From the NCBI RefSeq assembly GCF_009674485.1, contig NZ_WKJJ01000013.1, positions 62,001 through 126,000 of the forward strand: a DNA stretch of 64,000 bases. Direction: 5' to 3'. Within the stretch, counting starts at the first letter, position 1; every line of letters starts with the position of its first letter. The stretch is from Pseudoduganella rivuli (GTDB lineage: Bacteria; Pseudomonadota; Gammaproteobacteria; Burkholderiales; Burkholderiaceae_D). The translations under genes were made by a program, and so were the position numbers. This document shows, piece after piece, positions 44,996 through 52,682 of the stretch. The notes below the pieces were generated by a model. The model did not search any database. It had not been told where the DNA came from and saw only the letters and a list, made by a program, of their open reading frames with translations.

Positions 44996-45502
44996 TCAGC
45001 TCAGCAGGGTTTCATACAGCGCCAGGTCGCGCTCGGAATAGCAGCAAAAGATGATGTCGTCGAGACCGCTGGCGGGGGCGGCCGCCCGCACCGCATCGAC
45101 GGCGATGACGGCGGCGTCCGCCGCCGGGTAGCCATACACGCCCGTGCTGATGCAGGGGAAGGCGATGGAACGGACGCCCAGGCTGGATGCCAGCGCCAGC
45201 GAACTCCGGTAGCACGACGCCAGCAAATCCGATTCGCCACGCCCGCCTCCCTGCCACACCGGGCCGACGGTATGGATGACGTGGGCGGCCGGCAGCCGGT
45301 ACCCCTTGGTGGCTTTGGCCTGGCCGGTATTGCAGCCGTCCAGCAGGCGGCATTCTTCCAGCAGTTCCGGCCCGGCGGCGCGGTGGATCGCGCCATCGAC
45401 GCCGCCACCGCCCATCAGCGACGAATTGGCGGCATTGACGATGGCGTCGACTTCCATCGTGGTGATATCGGCAACGACGGCGCGCAGGCAAGGGGTGGCC
45501 AT
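44996..45502 (-). CDS. Macro-domain ADP-ribose-acetyl hydrolase (YmdB-like)
   Basis: 168 residues from the ATG at 45502 (GGAG 10 nt upstream). The macro-domain signature NAANSSLMGGGGVDGAIHRAAG, then AHVIHTVGPVW and FPCISTGVYGYP, is that of O-acetyl-ADP-ribose deacetylases such as YmdB. An upstream ATG (45535) would add a CPVCG segment but has no ribosome site. Confidence 0.9.
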   Translation of the reverse strand: MATPCLRAVVADITTMEVDAIVNAANSSLMGGGGVDGAIHRAAGPELLEECRLLDGCNTGQAKATKGYRLPAAHVIHTVGPVWQGGGRGESDLLASCYRSSLALASSLGVRSIAFPCISTGVYGYPAADAAVIAVDAVRAAAPASGLDDIIFCCYSERDLALYETLLS

Positions 45503-45637
45503 GATGGTGACTCCGCAAACGGGGCAATGCTTCATTGTAGACAATATAAACAATGAAAACCGTTCCGGCGGGCACGGTCGCGCCCCCCATCGGGTGCCTT
45601 TGCTATTGTCGTTGCATGGAATTCAAGGAGAATCATC

Positions 45638-46081
45638 ATGTCAGGCAACAGCACTCTCGACCCCGATAACTTTCCCTCCACGCCGGACCGCAGCCTGGGA
45701 CGGGGCCATGGCACTGGCGCGCTGGGGCCCAGCGACAGTTCCGATTCCGGCAGCGACGTGCAGGGCGGCAGCGGCCTGGCGCAGCAAGTCGACACGGGCT
45801 TAACCCAGGGGACCAATGAAGATACGGAAATGGGGACGGCGCACGGTACGGCCGGCCCCGATCTTGGCGACGCGGATCTCGACAGCGATACCGATGCGGG
45901 CGGCACGGGCGAACGGGCCGCCGCCGGCCGCGACGCTGTGATGCGCGATGGCTATGACATCGGCGTCGACCATATTGAAACCATGCCGATGACGGACAGC
46001 GACGACGATGAGCTCGACGAGGTCCGTGGCGATTTGCGTGAAGACATGCGCAACGGTGCGGGCAAGCGCGGTACGCCCTAG
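45638..46081 (+). CDS. Acidic, Gly/Asp-rich hypothetical protein
   Basis: 147 residues, dominated by Asp, Gly, Ser, Thr and Glu, with no Cys or Trp and a single Lys. No signal peptide, helix of membrane type or known domain is seen; it is probably disordered (DSSDSGSDVQGG, MTDSDDDELDEVRGD). AAGGAGAATCATC before the ATG is a convincing ribosome site. Its last four bases overlap the LysR gene tail to tail. No function can be proposed. Confidence 0.7.
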   Translation: MSGNSTLDPDNFPSTPDRSLGRGHGTGALGPSDSSDSGSDVQGGSGLAQQVDTGLTQGTNEDTEMGTAHGTAGPDLGDADLDSDTDAGGTGERAAAGRDAVMRDGYDIGVDHIETMPMTDSDDDELDEVRGDLREDMRNGAGKRGTP

Positions 46082-46971
46082 CGCGCCACCGCCATGACAT
46101 CCGCCAGCCAGTTGGCGAATACCCGCACCCGGGGCGACAGTTGCCGCGCGTGCGGATACAGCACGGACACGGGCATGGCTGGCGCCGCCAGTTGCGGCAG
46201 CACTTCCACTAACAGGCCGTCGGCCAGTTGCCGCGCCACGTGGTAGCGGGGCAACTGGACCAGCCCCAGTCCCCGTTCCGCGCACGCGACGTACGCGTCC
46301 GCATCCGTGACGGAGACGACGCCGGGCAACGTCACACGGCGCACCGCGCCGTCGACGAGGTAGTCGAACGGATAGGGTTTGCCGTCCGGCCCCATGAAGT
46401 TCACGGCCCGGTGCGCCTGCAACGCTTCCAGGCTGGCAGGTGCGCCATGGCGCGCCACGTAAGCGGGCGCCGCGCAGGTCACTTGCCGCAACGTGGCGAC
46501 GCGGCGGGCCACCATGGCGGAATCGGCCAGTTCCCCCACACGCAGCACGCAATCGATACCTTCCCGCACCAAATCGGCCAGCCGGTCGCCCATGCCGATG
46601 TCCAGCGTGATGTCGGGATACCGTGCCAGGAATTCATCGAGCCGTGGCAGCACGAAGGTGCGCGCCAGCGTGCCTTGCATATCCACGCGCAGCTTGCCCC
46701 GGGGCGGGGCGCCACCATGGCCCAGGCCTGCTTCGGTTTCTTCCACGTCGGCCAGGATGCGCACGCTGCGCTGGTAATACGCGTCGCCGTCCGGCGTCGG
46801 GCTGACGTGCCGTGTGGTGCGCTGCAGCAGGCGCACGCCCAGCCGGGTTTCCAGCGCGCGGATCGCATGGGTGGCGGTGGCGGCAGGCAAGTTCAGGCTG
46901 GCGGCGGCGCGGGAAAAACTGCCCAGCTCGACGATCCGGCAAAACAGCCGCATGGTATCGAAACGGTCCAT
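46078..46971 (-). CDS. LysR-family transcriptional regulator
   Basis: 297 residues: N-terminal winged helix (MRLFCRIVELGSFSRAAASL, then ATATHAIRALETRLGVRLLQ) and a periplasmic-binding-like effector domain with GMGDRLADLVREGIDCVLRV. It is divergent from an SDR gene, with a perfect 19-bp inverted repeat 20 nt before its start. The usual LysR logic (autorepression and control of the neighbour) is likely. Confidence 0.92.
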   Translation of the reverse strand: MDRFDTMRLFCRIVELGSFSRAAASLNLPAATATHAIRALETRLGVRLLQRTTRHVSPTPDGDAYYQRSVRILADVEETEAGLGHGGAPPRGKLRVDMQGTLARTFVLPRLDEFLARYPDITLDIGMGDRLADLVREGIDCVLRVGELADSAMVARRVATLRQVTCAAPAYVARHGAPASLEALQAHRAVNFMGPDGKPYPFDYLVDGAVRRVTLPGVVSVTDADAYVACAERGLGLVQLPRYHVARQLADGLLVEVLPQLAAPAMPVSVLYPHARQLSPRVRVFANWLADVMAVAR

Positions 46972-46990
46972 GGGAAGATTCTTGATGAAT

Positions 46991-47009
46991 ATTGCATAGT
47001 ATATGCAAT
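46991..47009. promoter_or_regulatory. Perfect inverted repeat in LysR/SDR divergent region
   Basis: ATTGCATA-GTA-TATGCAAT: 8-bp perfect arms and a 3-nt spacer, lying in the 109-bp gap between the divergent LysR and SDR starts. Best read as the LysR operator. Confidence 0.75.
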
Positions 47010-47080
47010 TTAACTGTATTTATTGGTGCCGGTGATTCATTGATACTGCTCCCATCGCACATCACTTCAGGGAGTTCACC

Positions 47081-47815
47081 ATGCAGCAAGTTGCCATCAT
47101 CACGGGCGCCTCGCGCGGCATCGGCGCCGCCATTGCACGCCGCCTGGCGCGCGACGGCTATGCCGTCGTCATCAATTACGCCGGCAACGCGGCCGAAGCC
47201 CGCGCCGTGGCCGACGCCATCAAAGCCGCCGGCGGCCATGCGCTGCCGGTGCAGGCCGACGTGGCGGACCCTGCCGCCGTGGAACGCTTGTTTGCCGCCG
47301 CCACCGAGCATTACGGCCGCGTCGACGTGCTGGTCAATAACGCCGGCCTCATGCCGTCCAGCTTGCCGCCGCTGGCCGATACGGACGACGCCACCTTCGA
47401 CCGCTTGTTCGCCGTCAACGTGAAAGGCACATTCAATACCTTGCGGCTGGCGGCGTCCCGGCTGGCGCACGGCGGGCGCATCGTGAATTTGTCCACCAGC
47501 GTGATCGGCGTGGGCTTGCCGGGCTACGCCATCTATGGCGCCACCAAGGCCGCGGTGGAAACCATGACGCACATCCTGGCGAAGGAATTGCGGGGCAAGA
47601 ACATCACGGTCAACGCGGTGGCGCCCGGTCCCACCGCCACCGATCTGTTCCTGGACGGCAAATCGCCGGAAGCCGTGGCCAGGCTGGCCGCCATGGCGCC
47701 GCTGGAACGGCTGGGGACGCCGGACGACATCGCGGCGGCGGTGGCGTTCCTGGCCGGGCCGGATGGCGGCTGGGTCAATGGCCAGGTGTTGCGAGCCAAT
47801 GGCGGCATGGTCTGA
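47081..47815 (+). CDS. Short-chain dehydrogenase/reductase (SDR)
   Basis: 244 residues. Classical SDR motifs: cofactor loop TGASRGIGAAIARRL, NNAG (VLVNNAGLMP), catalytic Ser in NLSTSVIG, and Y-G-A-T-K. The residue pattern NYAGNAAEAR after strand 2 suggests NADP preference. It reduces or oxidises a carbonyl/alcohol substrate that cannot be named. CAGGGAG lies upstream of the ATG. Confidence 0.9.
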   Translation: MQQVAIITGASRGIGAAIARRLARDGYAVVINYAGNAAEARAVADAIKAAGGHALPVQADVADPAAVERLFAAATEHYGRVDVLVNNAGLMPSSLPPLADTDDATFDRLFAVNVKGTFNTLRLAASRLAHGGRIVNLSTSVIGVGLPGYAIYGATKAAVETMTHILAKELRGKNITVNAVAPGPTATDLFLDGKSPEAVARLAAMAPLERLGTPDDIAAAVAFLAGPDGGWVNGQVLRANGGMV

Positions 47816-47982
47816 ATTTGTGACTGGGGGTTACTGTCCGGCAGTAGCGGCAGTATGCCGAAATGTCAACAGTGACCTCTGATAATGTGTGACGAAATAT
47901 GCACTTGTACCAAGGTGCAGGTTACAAAGTCGCCCTTTCCCATTAGCATCCTCGAATCTACGTCAAGAGTGCAGGCGGGCGC

Positions 47983-50595
47983 ATGGCCATTTTTTCCAGG
48001 GGGACGGGTGATTCAGCAGGCGCGTCCTCCGAGGCCGGCATGAACAACCTGCAGCGGCAGGCGCGCCGCCGCATATCCATTGTCTTCATCGTCAGCACCG
48101 CGCTGGCGGCCCTCGTCACCGTGCTGCTGGCCGCGTTCGCGATGCTTTCTTACAACGCCGAAAGCAATGAGCGGTGGCGCGAACTGCACCGCGAACTCGA
48201 AGCCAGCGCCGACCAGCTGACCGCCGCCGTCGCGCTGCCCGCGTGGAATTTCGACGACCGCCAGATCATCGCCATCGTGCGCGCCAGCCTGAATAACCGC
48301 GACTTGTACGGGTGCACGGTCACCCTCAGCAATGGCATGCAATTTGTCTTCCTGCGCAATGCGCGGGGTGAAATCGAACGGATCGCCACGCCGCCCGACC
48401 TGCCCGCGCTGCGCACGGCGGTGCGCACCATCGACGTGGCCGGGCGCGCCGTGGGGTCCGTGAAAATGTACGTGACGCCGCAATACGTGCTGCAAACCTT
48501 GCGCGACCGGCGCGTCGAACTGACGATGGCCATCGTGGGGCTGGATATTGCGCTGGTGGCCGGCCTGTACCTGCTGCTGTGGTACGTGGTGCTGAAACCC
48601 CTGAAGGAAGTGGGTAAGTACGCCGCCGCCGTGAAAGCAGGCGGCAATGGCGGGGCCGCGCCCCGCGCGCGGCTGTTTTTTGGCGAATTGCAGACGCTGA
48701 ACGAATCCATCCTGGAAATGGTCGACTTGCTGGACCGCCGCTACAGCGCCATGCAGGCGTCGGAAGAGCGGCTGGCCATTGCCACCGACGCGGCCAACAT
48801 CGGTATCTGGGACTGGGACACACGCACCGGGCGGCTGGTGTGGGACCGGGAAATGCACCGCCAGTATGGGGTGCCGCCCGGCGGCTTCGACAGCACCGTG
48901 GCATCGTGGGAAAGCCGTTTGCTGCCGGAAGACCTGGTGCGCGTGAACCGCCTGATCGATGCCGTGCGCCGGGGTGAACGCGAATACCGCACGGAATTCC
49001 GCATCCGCTGGCCCGATGGCCAGATCCGCTACATCAAGGCGGCGGGCCGCCCGTTCCGGGACGAAGATGGCGAATTGCTGCGCATGGTGGGCGTCAATTA
49101 CGACATCACGGAAATCAAGATGGCGGAACACGAATTGCGCCGCCACCGCAACCACCTCGAAGAACTGGTCGATGCGCGTACGGAAGCGTTGTCGGTCGCG
49201 GTGACGGAAGCAAACGCGGCAAACCGCGCGAAAAGCGTCTTCCTTGCGACCATGAGCCACGAACTGCGCACGCCGCTGCATTCGGTGATCGGTTTTTCCC
49301 GCCTGCTGGCGGATTCGCAGACGATGACGGAAGAGGAAAAGCGCAACCTGGCCGTCATCAACCGCTCGGGCCAGCACTTGCTGACGTTGATTAACGACCT
49401 GCTGGAATTGTCGAAAATCGAAGCGGGACGCATCACGCTGCAGGCGCAGGTGGTCGATGTGGAAGGCTTGCTGCGCGAAGTGATGGACATGCTGGGCGCG
49501 CGCGCCCGCCAGGCCGGGCTGGCCATGACGCTCGATTGCGCCGGCTTGCCGCGCGCGATCCGCATCGATGGCGCGCGCCTGCGCCAGGTGTTGCTGAACC
49601 TGGTCTCGAACGCGGTGAAATTCGCGCAGCAGGGCAGCGTGACCCTGGTGGCGCGCGCCACGCCGCTGCCGGACAACCGTTGCGCGCTGACCCTGGCCGT
49701 GCGCGACACGGGACGGGGCATCGCGCGCGAAGACCAGCAGCGCATCTTTGAACCGTTCGTGCAGACCGACAGTTCCGGCGCCAACGAAGGTACGGGCCTG
49801 GGCCTGACGATTTCCCGCGAATTCGTGCGCATGATGGGCGGCAGGCTGGAAGTGGCGTCGGAACTGGGCAATGGCGCGGAATTCCGGTTCACGATCGAAG
49901 TGGAAGCGGCCAGCGCCGCGCCGGGTGAAATGGCCAACGTGGTGGAAGCGCTGGAACCGGCGCAGCGGGGCAGCCGCATCCTGGTGGTCGATGACAATGA
50001 AGACAGCCGGCGCCTGATCGACAGCCTGCTGTCGCCGCTGGGCTTCATGGTGGAACTGGCCGCCGACGGCGCAGGCGCGCTGGCCGCGATGAAACGCAGC
50101 CCGCCCGCGCTGGTCATCATGGACTGGCGCATGCCCGGGCTGGATGGCTTGCAGGTGATGCGCCGCATCCGTTCGGAGCCGGGACAGGCGCAGCCGCGCG
50201 TGGTGATGATGACGGCGTCCGCCTTCGACGAAGAGCGGCAGGAAGCGCTGGACGCGGGCGCGGACGAATTCCTGTGCAAGCCGATCGAGCAGGACAAGCT
50301 GTTCCAGGTGCTGGAACAGCAGCTGCATGTCCGGTTCCGCCGCCGCCAGCGCGCGCCGCAAGTCCGTCCGCAGCCGCTGGCGGAAGCGGCGCTGGCGCAA
50401 TTGCCGTACGACGTGCTGGTGGGCGTGCGGGAAGCGCTGCACTTGCTGTACACGACGCGCGCACTGGAATTGCTGGAATCGTGCCGCCATACCCATCCCG
50501 ACATCGTACAAGGCGTGGTGGCGATGCTGGACCAGCACCAGTATCCGCAACTGTGCGGCATGATCGACGCTGTCTGCGCCGCGCCCGAGGTGTAA
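47983..50595 (+). CDS. Hybrid sensor histidine kinase with PAS and receiver
   Basis: 870 residues. Transmembrane helices near 33-55 and 180-205 flank a periplasmic region (LTAAVALPAWNFDDRQIIAI); then PAS/PAC (IATDAANIGIWDWDTRTGRL to MVGVNYDITEIKMAE), dimerisation domain with His426 (TMSHELRTPLHSVIGF), ATPase (NLVSNAVKFAQQG, GTGLGLTISREF), receiver with Asp714 (IMDWRMPGLDG) and a 60-residue helical tail that resembles an HPt but lacks the His. ATG 47983 is assumed; ATG 48040 is an alternative. No cognate regulator is adjacent except the LytTR pair 77 nt on. Confidence 0.88.
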   Translation: MAIFSRGTGDSAGASSEAGMNNLQRQARRRISIVFIVSTALAALVTVLLAAFAMLSYNAESNERWRELHRELEASADQLTAAVALPAWNFDDRQIIAIVRASLNNRDLYGCTVTLSNGMQFVFLRNARGEIERIATPPDLPALRTAVRTIDVAGRAVGSVKMYVTPQYVLQTLRDRRVELTMAIVGLDIALVAGLYLLLWYVVLKPLKEVGKYAAAVKAGGNGGAAPRARLFFGELQTLNESILEMVDLLDRRYSAMQASEERLAIATDAANIGIWDWDTRTGRLVWDREMHRQYGVPPGGFDSTVASWESRLLPEDLVRVNRLIDAVRRGEREYRTEFRIRWPDGQIRYIKAAGRPFRDEDGELLRMVGVNYDITEIKMAEHELRRHRNHLEELVDARTEALSVAVTEANAANRAKSVFLATMSHELRTPLHSVIGFSRLLADSQTMTEEEKRNLAVINRSGQHLLTLINDLLELSKIEAGRITLQAQVVDVEGLLREVMDMLGARARQAGLAMTLDCAGLPRAIRIDGARLRQVLLNLVSNAVKFAQQGSVTLVARATPLPDNRCALTLAVRDTGRGIAREDQQRIFEPFVQTDSSGANEGTGLGLTISREFVRMMGGRLEVASELGNGAEFRFTIEVEAASAAPGEMANVVEALEPAQRGSRILVVDDNEDSRRLIDSLLSPLGFMVELAADGAGALAAMKRSPPALVIMDWRMPGLDGLQVMRRIRSEPGQAQPRVVMMTASAFDEERQEALDAGADEFLCKPIEQDKLFQVLEQQLHVRFRRRQRAPQVRPQPLAEAALAQLPYDVLVGVREALHLLYTTRALELLESCRHTHPDIVQGVVAMLDQHQYPQLCGMIDAVCAAPEV

Positions 50596-50672
50596 CTGCC
50601 GCCCGTCGCGCCTATCGTCGATTCGCCGCACATCCCTGTCCATGCCGGCCGGCCTGGCTTACACTGGCGGGC

Positions 50673-51821
50673 ATGGATACATTGACAACACTGGGCCAGG
50701 CGTGGAATTCGTTCTGGACGCTGAAAAAACACCGCGAAGAACCGCTGTGGGCGTGCCTGGTGGTCGCCACGCTGTTTGCGCTGGCAGCCGGTACATTCCT
50801 GATGGCGGTATCGGGCGTGCTGACGGGGCGCGAATCGGACCCGGGCTGGTGGCGCGCCTCTTACCTGTTCAACATGCTGATTTGCGTGATGATCGCCTGG
50901 GCCACGATGGCGCTGACGCGGCTGGCGGAATACTGGCTGCCGGAGCGCTGGCTGCTGCGCATGTCGAATCCCGCCGACTGGCGCGCCATGGCGGTGTTCA
51001 ATGCGGTGCTGGCGGCGGGACTGACGGCGGGTTCGTTCGGCGGCCTGTATGTGACGGCGTTTGCGCTGCACTTCCGCGCGGCCGACGCCATTGCGCACCC
51101 GCTGGCGCAGGCGCGCTTCTACATCCTGCTGGCCGTGGTATCCGCCATCGCATGGACCTGGTGGCTGGTGCGGCTGCGCCAGCACCGGCGCGAGCGCGCG
51201 CTGCAACTGATGGCGACGGAGGCGCAATTGCGGCTGCTGCAAGGCCAGATCGAGCCGCACTTCCTGTTCAATACGCTGGCCAATGTGGAAAGCCTGATGG
51301 ATGCCGACCCGCCCGGCGCGCGGCGCATGCTGGAAGCGTTCACGGATTACCTGCGCGCGGGCCTGACCCAGATGCGCGAAGGCGACAGCCGGCTGGCGGC
51401 GGAACTGGAGATGGCGGAGCGTTACCTGGAACTGATGCGCATCCGCATGGGTGGCAGGCTGTCGTACCGTATCGATGCGGATGCGGCGGTGCGCGCCGTG
51501 CGCATGCCGACCTTGCTGTTGCAGCCGCTGATTGAAAACGCGATCCACCACGGTATCGAAGGTAAGGTGGAGGGAGGCGCGGTGACTGTGTCGGCCCGGA
51601 TCGACGGCGGCAGGCTGGTGCTGCGCGTCGATGACGACGGGCTGGGCGCGTCCGCCGCGCACCGGCCGCGCCGGCGCGGCGCCGGCATGGCGCTGGCCAA
51701 TATCCGTAGCCGCCTGCAAGCCCGCTATGGCGCGCGCGGCGCACTGGCGCTCGAGATCCGCGCCGACGGCGCCAGCGCCATCCTGCAATTACCTGCTGTT
51801 TCAATGAAGGAAAGCGCATAA
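50673..51821 (+). CDS. LytS/YehU-type membrane histidine kinase
   Basis: 382 residues: four hydrophobic helices (about 25-50, 65-90, 110-135, 150-170), then the LytS-type kinase with His196 in GQIEPHFLFNTLANVESLMD and an ATPase with LLQPLIENAIHHGIEG and GAGMALANIRSRLQARYG. ATG 50673 is within a short intergenic gap after the hybrid kinase. Its stop overlaps the LytTR regulator start (TAATG). Confidence 0.92.
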   Translation: MDTLTTLGQAWNSFWTLKKHREEPLWACLVVATLFALAAGTFLMAVSGVLTGRESDPGWWRASYLFNMLICVMIAWATMALTRLAEYWLPERWLLRMSNPADWRAMAVFNAVLAAGLTAGSFGGLYVTAFALHFRAADAIAHPLAQARFYILLAVVSAIAWTWWLVRLRQHRRERALQLMATEAQLRLLQGQIEPHFLFNTLANVESLMDADPPGARRMLEAFTDYLRAGLTQMREGDSRLAAELEMAERYLELMRIRMGGRLSYRIDADAAVRAVRMPTLLLQPLIENAIHHGIEGKVEGGAVTVSARIDGGRLVLRVDDDGLGASAAHRPRRRGAGMALANIRSRLQARYGARGALALEIRADGASAILQLPAVSMKESA

Positions 51822-52567
51822 TGCCCACCGCCCTGATCGCCGACGACGAACCGCACCTGGCCAGCCACCTGAAAGAGCAATTGCACGCGCTGTGGCCGGA
51901 ATTGCAGGTGGTGCACATGGCCGCCAACGGCGACGAGGCCGCCGCCGCCATTGCGCAACTGAATCCCGATATCGCCTTCCTCGATATCCAGATGCCGGGC
52001 CTGAACGGCCTGGAAGTGGCGCAGGGCATCGAGGGAGACACGCGCGTGGTGTTCGTGACTGCCTACGACGACTACGCGGTGCAAGCCTTTGATGAAGCGG
52101 CCATCGATTACCTGCTGAAACCGTTGCGGCGGGAACGGCTGGCGCGGGCGCTGGAGCGCGTAAAAGCCGCGCTGGCTCCGGCCGATGACGATGGCCGGCT
52201 GGCGCAGGCGATGCGCAAGCTGCTGCAGGCGCAGCCTGCGCCGCGCCTGCACTATATCCGCGCTTCGCAGGGCAGCATGACACGCCAGGTTGCCGTTGGC
52301 GACGTGCTGTATTTCCAGTCCGATGAAAAATACACGGTGGTGCGCACGCGCGACGGCGAACACGTGATCCGCACGCCGATCGCGGAATTGTCGGCGCAAC
52401 TGGACCCGGAGCGCTTCATGCAGATCCACCGTTCCACGCTGGTCAACCAGGACCACGTGGAAGGCGTGCGGCGCGACGACAACAGCCGCATGTTCGTGCG
52501 CATGCGCGGCGTGGACAGCGAATTGCCCGTCAGCCGCGCCTACGTGCACCTGTTCCGCGCCATGTAA
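51821..52567 (+). CDS. LytTR-family response regulator
   Basis: 248 residues: receiver with Asp55 (AFLDIQMPGLNG), linker, and LytTR DNA-binding domain (YFQSDEKYTVVRTRDGEHVI, FMQIHRSTLVNQDHVEGVRR). It pairs with the overlapping LytS-like kinase. The ABC transporter that follows after 115 nt on the same strand is a plausible target. Confidence 0.93.
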   Translation: MPTALIADDEPHLASHLKEQLHALWPELQVVHMAANGDEAAAAIAQLNPDIAFLDIQMPGLNGLEVAQGIEGDTRVVFVTAYDDYAVQAFDEAAIDYLLKPLRRERLARALERVKAALAPADDDGRLAQAMRKLLQAQPAPRLHYIRASQGSMTRQVAVGDVLYFQSDEKYTVVRTRDGEHVIRTPIAELSAQLDPERFMQIHRSTLVNQDHVEGVRRDDNSRMFVRMRGVDSELPVSRAYVHLFRAM

Positions 52568-52682
52568 TTCCGGCGCATTCCTGCAGTTCGTCGCGCCAGC
52601 TTGCCGTTCGTCGCAAGCACCGTGAATTTGCCCGTTGCAGTGGCTAACCTTGCGTTTTCCACTTGACCGGGGACCCGATCGT

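Noticed and set aside
48013..51788. Very long frames antisense to the hybrid kinase and LytS-like gene
   Set aside because: Same shadow effect; no domain motifs, and sense-strand kinases have complete catalytic motifs.
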